Assembly: GCF_014202475.1 (NCBI RefSeq)
Contig: NZ_JACHGV010000015.1
Location: 105,335-169,334, forward strand
Direction: 5' to 3'
From: Streptomyces paradoxus
Lineage (GTDB): Bacteria > Actinomycetota > Actinomycetes > Streptomycetales > Streptomycetaceae
DNA: 64,000 nt
Positions within the stretch are counted from its first letter, which is position 1, and each line of letters opens with the position of its first letter. Both the position numbers and the translations under genes were made by a program. The notes below the pieces were generated by a model. The model did no database searches and was not told where the DNA came from. It saw only the letters and a list, made by a program, of their open reading frames with translations. Of this stretch, positions 45,546 to 54,719 are shown piece after piece.

Positions 45546-46217
45546 AGCACACTCCTTGCAGGTGCCTTATTTTCAGGGGATTTTCATGCTATGTACGATA
45601 TGTCGTTGCGGCAACTCGACGGTGTAGGAGCCGGGGACGAGACGATCGTTCAGACGGTCGGGCGCGTACGACGTCCGCAGTGACACCGGACGCGCCGTTC
45701 CCGCAAGGGGCCGCATTCGCCCGAACGGATGCGGACGCAGGACGGCCCCACTCACAGCAGCGGCCCGCAAGCAACGCACCACCACCTGGCCGGAACTCCA
45801 GCAGAAGACCGACCTGCGCCAGCTGGGTCGCCTCGACCACCACACCAGGACCACTCTCGACCCTTCTTGCCGCTGCCGTCGCCGCGCTACGCATCCCCCG
45901 CCGGTGGTAGCTGGGACCCGGTCTGCCGAGGCTCTTGGCGCACGCCGCGATGATGGACACCTTCCACCGACAGCCCGAGGGCGGCGATGCCGACGGGCAG
46001 CCGAGCGGCGTGCGCGCCGCTGCCGTTCTCGTGCTTGGCCACGGCCCGCGAACCGGATCCGTAGCCGCATCACCCAAGTAGCGGTGAGGCGGGACCCGGC
46101 GCAGACTGGAGATAGGGGAGACCGGAAGGTATAAGCGCGGTGAGGATCGCTGCGGGGGAAGATATCGGTGGTGGCGCTGTCGCGCGATAGTACTCTTACT
46201 CCCTGTCGGAGGCAGCC
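45546..46217. other. divergent intergenic region of the peptide cluster
   Basis: 672 bp between the leftward SagB operon and the rightward precursor-synthetase operon. GC is back to about 65%. Some minus-strand frames are open, but they have Arg-rich composition and no start with a ribosome site, so no gene is called. It must contain the promoters of both operons. Confidence 0.45.
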
Positions 46218-46472
46218 ATGACCGAGGACGTCGCTGCTGTCAGGCTTCGCCTGGTACAGATGGTTGCGAAGGCCGAAGCCGATGATGCGTTCCGAAGGCG
46301 CTTGGCAGAGGACCCCGGGTCCGTATTTGCCGAGTATCAGATTCCCGAGAACGCGGTCGAGGATTACTCTCGGGCAATCACCCAAGCGCGAGCGGACGGC
46401 GAGTGTAGCGATTTCACCTGCTTCTCCTCAGAATGCGGACCTACCTGCTATGTCACGGTCTTTACCCTCTGA
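46218..46472 (+). CDS. lanthipeptide precursor with Nif11/NHLP-like leader
   Basis: 84 residues from ATG 46218 with GGAGG upstream. Residues 1-60 form a helical leader with the Nif11/NHLP-type pattern: VAKAEADDAFRRRLAEDPGS, then VFAEYQIPENAVED. Residues 61-84 (GECSDFTCFSSECGPTCYVT plus VFTL) hold four Cys (63, 68, 73, 77) among Ser64, Thr67, Ser70, Ser71, Thr76, Thr80 and Thr83, as expected for lanthionine rings. The synthetase gene follows within 24 bp. No double-Gly is seen; cleavage may occur around Ala59-Asp60-Gly61. Confidence 0.8.
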   Translation: MTEDVAAVRLRLVQMVAKAEADDAFRRRLAEDPGSVFAEYQIPENAVEDYSRAITQARADGECSDFTCFSSECGPTCYVTVFTL

Positions 46473-46495
46473 CGATGGCACGGGAAGCCGCCCCG

Positions 46496-49195
46496 ATGAC
46501 GGCTGATCGGCCCGAGCCGTGGCTCCTTGACACCGTCGTGGAAGCGGTCGGCGGCGGGCTGTCCGGCTGGCGGATCGTGCCGTCCCACGACTCGCTGCAG
46601 CCGTGGATAGCCGCCTTCCCACCGGGGCCTGACCTCCCTCGGCAGGGCTGGAAGCTTCACGTTTCCAGCTATGTCTCGACGGCCGCCGAGACCCTTCGAC
46701 GGGCCCTGCCTCCCCTGGTCACGCTGGGAGTCGCCTTCAAGGTGTTGGGATCCCTCTCCTGGCTCGAACGGCTCAACTGCGGAGGGGCGGGAATCTCGCA
46801 GGTCGGAAAGTTCATCACCGTCTATCCGCAAGACGAGGATTCGGCCCTTGAGATCGCGGCCGCGCTGGCAGCCGCTACACGGGGGATGCGCGGTCCCCAC
46901 ATCCCGTCGGACCGCTCCTACGCGGATGGGAGCGTCGTCTTCTACCGCTATGGCGGGTTCGACGGCACGCGGATGCAGACCTTGCTTGGCGACATCGTCC
47001 TCGCCGTGCTGGATCCCGATGGCCGTCTGGTCCCGGATCTTCGGGAAGCGACCCCTTCGGTGCCAGAGTGGGCCGACGACCCGTTCCGCAGGAACGGCAT
47101 GGGCGCCTCGCCCGCTTTAGCGAGAACGGTGGCAGGCCGGTACCGGCCCGTCATGACCTTGGCACACTCACCTGGGGCCGTCGTCCAACTGGCCCTCGAC
47201 CTGGCCACGCCGTGCGCGTGCATTTTGAAGCGCGCCGCGAAGCGGCCTGTGAACCAGGGCAGCGAGGCTGGCGACGGCGCCGCAGCGCTGCGGCGCGAAA
47301 CGGCCGTGCTCCTCAGGCTCTCCGGACGGCGGGTGACCCCGGAGGTCCTCGACGTCGTCGAGGACGATGACGAACTGATCCTTGTCTTGGAGGACCTGGG
47401 CGGGGAGACGCTCGACCGGCACGTGCGAGGACTCGCCGGATCGGGTCGTAGCTGCTCCACCGCTCGCGTGGTCGACCTCGGAGCCGCCATCGCGGATGCA
47501 CTGTCTGTGCTCCACGAAGCCGGCCACGTGCACGGCGACCTCAAGTCGGCCAACATCATGCTCCCGGCGGACGGCCCAGTACGGCTCATCGACCTCGAGT
47601 TGGCTCATCCCGTCGGCGCCAGGGACCGGCCCGCCGAGGCCGGGACCCGCGGTTACCTTTCGCCCGCATGCAGGGCGGGAGAGGCGGTGTCACCGGCCGA
47701 CGACATCTACGCCCTGGGAGCTGTGCTCTACCTGTTGGCCACCGGCGCCGAGCCCTCACGGGCCCCCGACCCGCACGACCTGCTGGCCAGACAACTCGGA
47801 CAGCTTCGGCCGGCCGTCGACGGTTCTCTGTCGAAAATTGTGTCGCGGTGCCTAGACCCGGATCCCGAGCGACGGTTTAGCTCGGCGCGCGAGGTGCGAC
47901 GGGCACTGCTGACGGTCGGGGAGAACCTGTCACCACAGCCACCCGCACCACCAGACGCGGCCGAGCTCGACCTGACGCGGGCGTCGGACCTGCTCGAACT
48001 GGCTCGCCGTTCAGGCGACTTCATCTGCGCCCATGCGGAGTATTCCGAGCAGGGGGTGACATGGCGCAGCGAATACTACGTCGGCAAGGGCCTCGTGGGT
48101 CGCGACATCAACACCGGGATGGCCGGCACGGTCCTCGGGCTGGCTGAGCTGGCACAGGAACTGCGTGTCCCCAGGCACATGGGCGTCCTGCGCGCTGCAG
48201 CACGGACACTCGACGCCATGCCAGCCGTCCCGGGGGACCGGCCGCGCGGGCTTTATGTGGGCGAGATGGGCGTCGTCGCCGCCCTGCTGCGGGCTGGCCA
48301 AGTGCTGTCCGACGAGGACCTTGTCGGGCTCGCCGTCGACCGGGCGGCGGCGCAACCCGCGGCAGATCTCGACGACTCCCCCGACCTCTTCCACGGTCTC
48401 GCTGGCCGACTCCGAGTGCACTTGATGCTCTGGGACGAGACTGGCGACGGACGAAGTCTCGACCGGGCGGTGCACTGCGGCGACACCCTTCTGCGGCAGC
48501 GCGAGGGCGGGCACGGCACCGCACACTGGCGCATTCCGCCGGGTTACGGAGATCTCAGCGGCAAGAGCCTCCTTGGCTATGCTCACGGTGCAGCCGGCAT
48601 AGCCGACGCCCTGCTCGACCTATACGAAGCCACCGGCGCGTCCGGGTACGAGGAGGCCGCGCGCGAGGCCGCCGGATGGATCGCGGACCAGGCGATCCGT
48701 TGCCTGGAGGACCTCACTGGGGTCGCCTGGCCCATGGCGGAAGGAGGCCGGGCACACCCGCCGTTCTGGTGCCATGGAGCGACGGGCATCGGCCGGATGC
48801 TCCTGCACGCCCGGCGCCTCGGCCTCGAACCAGACCCGACAGAGACACTCCAGCGTGTCTGTCGCTCGGTGGCCCTTGCGGCCCGCTGGAGCGGACCGAC
48901 CCTGTGCCACGGACTGGCGGGTAACGCCGAGTTCCTGTGGGACGCTGGCCTGGCCATGGACGACGGAGAGCTGCTGGCACAGGCCCGTGGGCTCATCAAC
49001 ATCCTTCCAGCGTTCGCGGTCGATTCCCCCTACGGGCGGGCGTGGATCTCCGACGCCCCTCGCCAAATAACCCCCGACTACCTCGTCGGGTACGCAGGCA
49101 TCCCCGTTGTCCTGCTGAGGATGGCGAGACCGCGCCGCCGCTACCAGCTCAGTCGGGAGGGTTTCCGGTACGGGGCCTATAAGGCTTCGCATTAG
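46496..49195 (+). CDS. lanL: class IV lanthipeptide synthetase (LanL-like)
   Basis: 899 residues; ATG 46496 chosen, ATG 46475 possible. Three domains: an N-terminal lyase-like region (1-230), a Ser/Thr kinase-like domain (about 260-510; VLEDLGGETLDRH, HVHGDLKSANIML, LIDLELAHPVG, GTRGYLSPACRAGE) and a C-terminal LanC-like cyclase (about 545-899; ARGLYVGEMG-type opening, PFWCHGATGIGRM, LCHGLAGNAEFL). The CHG motifs supply zinc ligands, which class III enzymes lack, so class IV fits. The enzyme would phosphorylate, eliminate and cyclise Ser/Thr in the precursor. It ends 6 bp from the convergent mom fragment. Confidence 0.85.
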   Translation: MTADRPEPWLLDTVVEAVGGGLSGWRIVPSHDSLQPWIAAFPPGPDLPRQGWKLHVSSYVSTAAETLRRALPPLVTLGVAFKVLGSLSWLERLNCGGAGISQVGKFITVYPQDEDSALEIAAALAAATRGMRGPHIPSDRSYADGSVVFYRYGGFDGTRMQTLLGDIVLAVLDPDGRLVPDLREATPSVPEWADDPFRRNGMGASPALARTVAGRYRPVMTLAHSPGAVVQLALDLATPCACILKRAAKRPVNQGSEAGDGAAALRRETAVLLRLSGRRVTPEVLDVVEDDDELILVLEDLGGETLDRHVRGLAGSGRSCSTARVVDLGAAIADALSVLHEAGHVHGDLKSANIMLPADGPVRLIDLELAHPVGARDRPAEAGTRGYLSPACRAGEAVSPADDIYALGAVLYLLATGAEPSRAPDPHDLLARQLGQLRPAVDGSLSKIVSRCLDPDPERRFSSAREVRRALLTVGENLSPQPPAPPDAAELDLTRASDLLELARRSGDFICAHAEYSEQGVTWRSEYYVGKGLVGRDINTGMAGTVLGLAELAQELRVPRHMGVLRAAARTLDAMPAVPGDRPRGLYVGEMGVVAALLRAGQVLSDEDLVGLAVDRAAAQPAADLDDSPDLFHGLAGRLRVHLMLWDETGDGRSLDRAVHCGDTLLRQREGGHGTAHWRIPPGYGDLSGKSLLGYAHGAAGIADALLDLYEATGASGYEEAAREAAGWIADQAIRCLEDLTGVAWPMAEGGRAHPPFWCHGATGIGRMLLHARRLGLEPDPTETLQRVCRSVALAARWSGPTLCHGLAGNAEFLWDAGLAMDDGELLAQARGLINILPAFAVDSPYGRAWISDAPRQITPDYLVGYAGIPVVLLRMARPRRRYQLSREGFRYGAYKASH

Positions 49196-49200
49196 CTAAG

Positions 49201-50059
49201 CTAGGCGTCGAGCTGACGGGGCACGGTGCCAGGGCTGCGGCGAGCCTGATAAAGGGCGCGTGGTGTTCGTAGCGGGGGCTGAGTCGGCGGTAGCAGGACG
49301 GTGACGAGAGCGTCCGCTCCATCACCCACTTGCGTCGTCCCCCCGGAGCGCAGAGGCCTTACCAAGATCAGGAACGCATCAAACGCACCGAGCTCCCCCC
49401 CGTTCAGTTTCAGCCAGTCGGCCCGTCGCCCTGGTAGCGTCATCGGCCAAGCGGCAACAAGCGGCAACCGTCCGCAGAAGCGGTGCGCTCCGCGGTGCCG
49501 TACGTTGCGGGCGCCGACCGCGATGAGGACCTCCCGGAGCCAGACGGCCCGGTTGCACCCGGCCCGCGGCACCGGAGCTCCGAGCGCGATGAGCTGGGCT
49601 TCGGCGTACTGGTGGCCCTGCTCCTGGCGGCGGATCTTCTGCGCCGTGCGGTCGTGGAAGACGGTGCCGTCCGGCAGGAGCTTCACCGTCCGGGCGGTGG
49701 CCCGGCTGGCGTAGACCGCGTTCGTGGCTGCGTAGATCGTGCCGACGTGCCCAGGCATGACGAGAACGCCCGAGGCTGTCCGGCGCGGGACGGGATCCGC
49801 GAACGAGACGACCCCGCGTACACCCCTGGCGAGCAGGCGTCTTAGGCAGTTCGCGAGGAACCACGACTCCGAATTGGCCGGGCACTCATCCAGCAGGACG
49901 AACCGCGAACAAACGAGCGCTTCGGTGTACGGCCGGAGCTCGGGCAGTGGCTTGGTGAGGACGGCGGTGCTCACCGGCACCCCGAACGCAGCCACACCAC
50001 AGAGCCGCCGCTCGCCGTCGACGACGTCGTACAGGCCGAACTGCACCGTCACCGCCGGG
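49201..50059 (-). pseudogene. mom: Mom-like DNA-modification gene, 3' part (split)
   Basis: About 285 codons of a Mom-family protein from just inside the transposon junction: FGVPVSTAVLTKPLPELRPY, LVCSRFVLLDECPANSESWF, GVRGVVSFADPVPRRTASGV, MPGHVGTIYAATNAVY. A GTG at 50052 could still start translation but would miss about 75 N-terminal residues. The missing part lies at 60072-60288 in the same orientation. Mom proteins are acetyltransferase-related enzymes that convert adenine in DNA to N6-methylcarbamoyl-adenine. The C-terminus after HRGAHRFC looks less conserved. Confidence 0.75.
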
Positions 50060-50060
50060 T
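50055..50060. repeat. CCGGGT core repeat, left
   Basis: The six bases CCGGGT flank the transposon at 50055-50060 and again at 60072-60077. Removing one copy plus the 10,011 bp between restores the mom frame. Tn554 also joins its target through a six-base core. Confidence 0.7.
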
Positions 50061-50405
50061 TTATCTACACCTGTCAAGTAGACCAGCTGGTCACAGGCTT
50101 GGATTCTCAGCAGGCACGTAAGACACGGCTCACCGACGGTGCCCGGGCACGCCGCTTCTACGTGTCCGGGCACCGTGGCGTGGTAATCGTTGCCTGCCTG
50201 GCATTTCGGCCTCGGCGGCGGGTCCTTACTGATCGTTTCAAGATCGGGTTTGTACTCGTCTCAAGTAGATGATGTTGCGGGCGAGTTGGAACAGTCCGAC
50301 TGGAGGTACTGGTGGAGTGCTTGTACTCGAACTTGCCGTACTCCTTGGATCAGGTGCCCCTGGATCCGACCCGCTAGCATCTCCGGCCGGGTCCAGGGGT
50401 CGAAA

Positions 50406-50531
50406 TCAGTGCCCAAGCATCCAGGCGATGACCGCACGGACGGTGCCGGAGACGGCTCCGGAGACTGCGCCGCGGACGGCGGCGAGGGTGAGCTTTTCGC
50501 GCCAGGTCGGGTTGGTGGGCTCGTTGGACAT
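50406..50531 (-). CDS. small hydrophobic peptide, 41 residues
   Basis: ATG 50531 with GGGAG seven bases upstream, stop TGA 50406. MSNEPTNPTWREKLTLAAVR is followed by a Gly/Ala/Val helix (GAVSGAVSGTVRAVIAWMLG) that could insert in membranes. It is divergent from the STAND-TPR gene 222 bp away. The helix resembles that of the 73-residue ORF at 5248-5469. A type I-like toxin or effector peptide is possible; nothing proves it. Confidence 0.6.
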   Translation of the reverse strand: MSNEPTNPTWREKLTLAAVRGAVSGAVSGTVRAVIAWMLGH

Positions 50532-50753
50532 TGGTGGCTCCCGGTCGTTGACGGGTGGGAGCCGGCCGGTCTCCCGCGTTGACGTCTCGAGAAAACCGCC
50601 TGGTCACGGGGTTCGGCATGGGGTGCGAAGGAAGCCGAACGAGCTGCGGGGCGCCGGTCTGGGTGACCTCGGCGCTCGCGCCGGATGTGCTGAGGTTCTA
50701 CGGTGGTTCGGCAGTGTTCGGTAAGAGCCGCCGAACAGCAGGGAGGGCGCACT

Positions 50754-53549
50754 ATGGCCGAGGACCCCGTTGTTGCTGCCGCCAAGGGACACCAGATTGA
50801 CTTGGACTCGGTGCAGTCCCTCGCGGATTTCGCCCAGGCATGCAACTGGTTGCGCGCCGGCCGCTCCTACGCCGCGCTGAGGAGGGCGGCGAAGCCTCGG
50901 CTGCTGCCCCCAGCGACGCTGAGCGATCTGCTCAACGCTAAGTCCACACCAACTCGGGACACTGTGATCAGCTTTTTGATCGCATGCGGACTCGACCAGG
51001 ACGCGGCGCAGCGGCCATGGCTCGCCGCCTGGGAGCGTGTGGCCACGACGAATCAGCCACGCCCCGCGGGCGCCGTACGCGTTCGGCTGGCGCGTCCGCG
51101 CCTACTCGGCGTACACGCCGCGATCCAGGTTCCCGGCGTCACTGAGGACATGCCAGCGTACGTGCCGCGGGATTTCGACGCTGACCTGAACGCCACCCTG
51201 ACCGCCACCGCGGCGCAGGGCGGATTCATCCTGCTTCTGGGCGGCTCGTCGGTTGGCAAGACCAGGGCCCTGTACGAGGCGATCCGTGCCCAGTTGGCGG
51301 AGTGGTGGTTGCTCCACCCCGCCGACCCGCTAGCGATCAACGCCCTTGCTGAGGCGCCCACACCTCGCACCGTGCTGTGGCTCGACGAAATGCAGCGCTA
51401 CCTCAACCACCCCACCGGACTTTCCGTCGGCACCCTGCGGCAGCTCATCACCGCCGGCACGGTCGTGGTTGCGACGTTGTGGCCGCATGAGTACACCATG
51501 CGGACTGTCCGGCCTCCGGCTGGCCAACCAGATCCGTACGACAATGACCGTGAGTTACTCAAGCTTGCCCAACTCATCAAGGTGTCCGAGACCTTCAGCC
51601 TGGCCGAACGCCGCCGGGGCGAAACCTTCGCCGGCACCGACCAGCGTATCCGTATCGCACTGGACAGCCCCGAGGCCGGCTTCACCCAGGTTCTCGCCGC
51701 AGGTCCCGCCCTCATCCGCCGCTGGGAGCACGCGGACCCCTACGCCCGCGCCGTCCTGACCGCCGCCGTCGACGCCACCCGCCTCGGCATGCGGCACCCC
51801 CTCCCACCGGAACTGCTCATGGCGATGGCGCCGGCCTACTGCACCGGACGGGAGCGGGCCGTCGCCCCGGCCAAGTGGTTCGAGATGGCGCTGGCGTACG
51901 TGACGGAACTGCTGCAAGGCGCTGCGGCCGCGCTGGCCCCGGCCGGCGGGGCGACGATGGGCGAGGTCGCCGGGTTCGATGTCGCCGACTACCTACTCCA
52001 GCACGCCAGCGCCCAGCGCCGCGTCCAGCCGGTCCCGGCCGGCGCCTGGGAGGCATTGCTGGCCCATGCCCACCACCGCGACGACGTCGAGCGGCTGGCT
52101 GCCAGCGCGAAGGACCGGCTGCGGTTGTGCTACGCAGTGCCGCTTTATCGTCGCGTCCTGGAGGCTGGCGACTCACAAGAGGTCAATGACCGCCTCGCCG
52201 AACTCGCCGCCAGACAGGGGCGGACCGAGGACATCCAAGAGGCAACCCACAGGCAGCCCGGCAACTACCCCCCCATACCTGAGGTTCTGGCTACGTTGCT
52301 TGCCAATCCAGGCCGAGTCGAGGAACTCCGCGTCGCCGCTCACAGCGGCGACTGGCATGCGGCCGACCGGTTGGCCGAACTCCTGGCCACGCGGCAGCGC
52401 AAGGAACTGGGCGACCGCGCCGCTAGCGGTGACCTGAAGGCAGCTCGGCTGCTGACCGAGCACGACCTCCACAACGACATCTGGATCCAGCACGGCTATA
52501 ACTGCGGATGCCTCAGATGGCGGACCTACTGGCGGGCCTGGCTGCTGGCCGAGGACGGCTACGTCGACGACGCCATCACGATCGCCCGAGGCCATCGCCA
52601 TTACAACGACGATCCCATCGCCCTGTGGGCCTGGTTGTTGGCCGAGCACGGCCGCGTCGATACGTTGGTCGCGCACGCTAAGAACGAGCGGCAAGCCGCG
52701 AGGCTGCTGCTCGACCACGATCACATCGAGGCGCTTCGCATCCGCGCTGAGGATTCCTACGACCCTGCGTACAACCAAATAAGGAATGCCAACAGGCACG
52801 GCAAGTGGAGGCGAGCCCTCGACGACGACGGCAGCAGTCTTGGCGCGTGGCGCTTGGCTGAACTGCTAGCCGACCCCGGCCGGGTTGAGGATGCCCTCGC
52901 GGTCCTTCGAACCTACGCGGACCTCCCGCTGCCATGGGTCTGGACTATTTGGGCCGACAGGCGGCTGATCGAAGTCTTGTTCGACCATGGCCGGGTCGAT
53001 GAGCTTCGCTTTCGCGCCGCCCGGAGCAACGCTGCCGCCCGGCGGCTAGCCGATCTGCTCGCCCAGCGGGGCCGGGTCGAGGAGGCGCTCACGATGCTCC
53101 GCGGCCTCGCTGACCAAAACCACGCTCAAGCCACGTGGCTGCTGGTCAGGATGCTCGTCGAGCGCGGACGAACCCAGGAGGCCCTGGCCATCCTGCGACC
53201 GCTGGTCAAACTGCACGAGAGTGACAGTGTGTCGGCTGACGAACGGTGGGAATGGCCCACCCGGCGCTTGGCTCAACTGCTGGCCGCGGAAGGTCATATC
53301 GGCGAACTCCGCGACCTCATTGAGGGATTCCGTGCCAGCTTCCATTATGCCAGTGACCGGCGGTTGGCCGAACTGCTAGCCGAGCACGGTCACCCGGGTG
53401 AACTCCGCGCGGAAATAGATGCGGGCAACCCATTCGCTGCCGAACGTGTGATCGATAAGCTCGCCAGTCAGGGCAAGTTTCATGAAGCAGATCGCATGTG
53501 GCGGTTCGGGCTTACCGCCGAAGGACTAATCGCGGAGCGCCCTTCCTGA
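50754..53549 (+). CDS. HTH-STAND-TPR-like ATPase
   Basis: 931 residues from ATG 50754 with GGGAGG upstream. An Xre-like N-terminal domain (SYAALRRAAKPRLLPPATLS, then DLLNAKSTPTRDTVISFLIA) is followed by an ATPase: Walker A LLLGGSSVGKTRALYEAI and Walker B RTVLWLDEMQRYL. The C-terminal 450 residues are degenerate helical repeats (LAELLADPGRVEDALAVL, LADLLAQRGRVEEALTML). The layout is that of STAND sensor-regulators common in Streptomyces. It is cargo of the mom-disrupting transposon; a defence sensor is plausible. Confidence 0.75.
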   Translation: MAEDPVVAAAKGHQIDLDSVQSLADFAQACNWLRAGRSYAALRRAAKPRLLPPATLSDLLNAKSTPTRDTVISFLIACGLDQDAAQRPWLAAWERVATTNQPRPAGAVRVRLARPRLLGVHAAIQVPGVTEDMPAYVPRDFDADLNATLTATAAQGGFILLLGGSSVGKTRALYEAIRAQLAEWWLLHPADPLAINALAEAPTPRTVLWLDEMQRYLNHPTGLSVGTLRQLITAGTVVVATLWPHEYTMRTVRPPAGQPDPYDNDRELLKLAQLIKVSETFSLAERRRGETFAGTDQRIRIALDSPEAGFTQVLAAGPALIRRWEHADPYARAVLTAAVDATRLGMRHPLPPELLMAMAPAYCTGRERAVAPAKWFEMALAYVTELLQGAAAALAPAGGATMGEVAGFDVADYLLQHASAQRRVQPVPAGAWEALLAHAHHRDDVERLAASAKDRLRLCYAVPLYRRVLEAGDSQEVNDRLAELAARQGRTEDIQEATHRQPGNYPPIPEVLATLLANPGRVEELRVAAHSGDWHAADRLAELLATRQRKELGDRAASGDLKAARLLTEHDLHNDIWIQHGYNCGCLRWRTYWRAWLLAEDGYVDDAITIARGHRHYNDDPIALWAWLLAEHGRVDTLVAHAKNERQAARLLLDHDHIEALRIRAEDSYDPAYNQIRNANRHGKWRRALDDDGSSLGAWRLAELLADPGRVEDALAVLRTYADLPLPWVWTIWADRRLIEVLFDHGRVDELRFRAARSNAAARRLADLLAQRGRVEEALTMLRGLADQNHAQATWLLVRMLVERGRTQEALAILRPLVKLHESDSVSADERWEWPTRRLAQLLAAEGHIGELRDLIEGFRASFHYASDRRLAELLAEHGHPGELRAEIDAGNPFAAERVIDKLASQGKFHEADRMWRFGLTAEGLIAERPS

Positions 53550-53758
53550 AACTCGCTTCCACGATGGGCTGACGATCGGTGATTGCCTCCATCATGGCTA
53601 TGTTCCGTCCGTCCCCGGCACGCCGTGACCGAAAGGGCGCCGAACGGCCTCGACTCTGTGCACCGTACCGGGCATGCGCGGCACGGTGACTGAAGTGCTC
53701 TCGCGAGCCTCCACCACATGGCTGTCAGGGAGCGTTCTCCGTCCGGATCATGCGGCGC

Positions 53759-54208
53759 TTAGCCAGGGATATACAACCCCTCGATCTCGGCAAATTCATC
53801 GAGGAACTCATCCTCGTGGAGGATTCTAATTTTCACGAAACGATCCCGGCATTCATTTCCGGCGTGGTCGACGTCCCCTTTTTTCGTTGGCCGGTAGACA
53901 ATGTAATACCGATGCGCTCCGCTTTGATCTCCAGGCTTGAGGCGCTTTCGATGCTTTGGCGTTATAGCGCACCGCACTCGATAGCTGTTAGCCAAACCGT
54001 CGTCAGGGTCGTTTATATCTACCTGTTCGGGAAGCCAATTTTCGGCCACTTCGAAGATTTGGTTAGCGATACCCTTGTCGGCCCTCGCTATGTCACCGAG
54101 TTCCGTCAAAGCCTGAGGCGAGTAGCACATGAAGAAACCGTAGGCGCCCGGGACGGCGAAGGCACCCACGGTTAGGGCGTATGGGTTAACGCGGAGACTT
54201 GAGCCCAA
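53759..54208 (-). CDS. putative toxin of toxin-antitoxin pair
   Basis: 149 residues, start uncertain: TTG 54208 (inside the antitoxin gene) or GTG 54169. Basic, beta-rich C-terminal half (RVRCAITPKHRKRLKPGDQS; HRYYIVYRPTKKGDVDHAG) of RelE/ParE-like size. It overlaps the Phd/YefM-like antitoxin gene, the usual order for such pairs. No diagnostic catalytic residues of RelE were recognised, so the class rests on context. GC is lower than that of neighbours. Confidence 0.55.
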   Translation of the reverse strand: MGSSLRVNPYALTVGAFAVPGAYGFFMCYSPQALTELGDIARADKGIANQIFEVAENWLPEQVDINDPDDGLANSYRVRCAITPKHRKRLKPGDQSGAHRYYIVYRPTKKGDVDHAGNECRDRFVKIRILHEDEFLDEFAEIEGLYIPG

Positions 54209-54494
54209 GCGCCTGGGCCACTTCTGAGGCAGGAACCGCGCCCTTGGTGCCCATCTCCTCGTCTGCCGCCGTCACCGACTTGTGTAGACGGCTGTCGGTT
54301 TTGGCCAGGACTGTGGTGGCTATCCGGGCGTTAGCCAAGGGGAGGATGATCGCTTGGGGATGGCCGTGCCTCGTTACCAGGGCGGCCCGCCCGGTTTCGT
54401 TGATCCGTTCGATGGCCTTGGCAGGAGCCTGCCCGAGCTCGCGCATCGTGACGACATCCGTCTCCTCGAACGCCAGCGGTTCTTCCAGTGCCAT
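54186..54494 (-). CDS. Phd/YefM-like antitoxin
   Basis: 102 residues from ATG 54494 with AGGAGG upstream. The N-terminal half has the Phd/YefM pattern: VVTMRELGQAPAKAIERINE, then ALVTRHGHPQAIILPLANAR. The C-terminal part is more polar and would wrap the toxin. Such antitoxins bind DNA and repress their own operon. Confidence 0.7.
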   Translation of the reverse strand: MALEEPLAFEETDVVTMRELGQAPAKAIERINETGRAALVTRHGHPQAIILPLANARIATTVLAKTDSRLHKSVTAADEEMGTKGAVPASEVAQALGLKSPR

Positions 54495-54719
54495 GATCCG
54501 TCCTCCTGGTCCTACCCCCGCGGTCGGGCGTGTCGCCTCGGGCGATCCTTGCCCGCGCCGGTCGCCGGGTGCCTTGCAAGCGGCGGCCATCCGCTCCACG
54601 CGCTCGAGCGTGTCGCGACCTTTAGGGTGATATGCCCGATTTTTAGGGCAGTCAAGACAGCCTAGCAGACATTTGTAGCGCAAGATGATGTGCAAGTGTA
54701 GATCAAGGAGGTGCACTCA

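Noticed and set aside
45573..46385. Open frames between the SagB operon and the precursor
   Set aside because: Arg/Ser-rich, no ribosome site, no motif; one frame runs antisense into the precursor gene.
46433..46495. Earlier start for the lanthipeptide synthetase
   Set aside because: It would overlap the precursor core region; ATG 46496 (or 46475) after the precursor stop is more likely.
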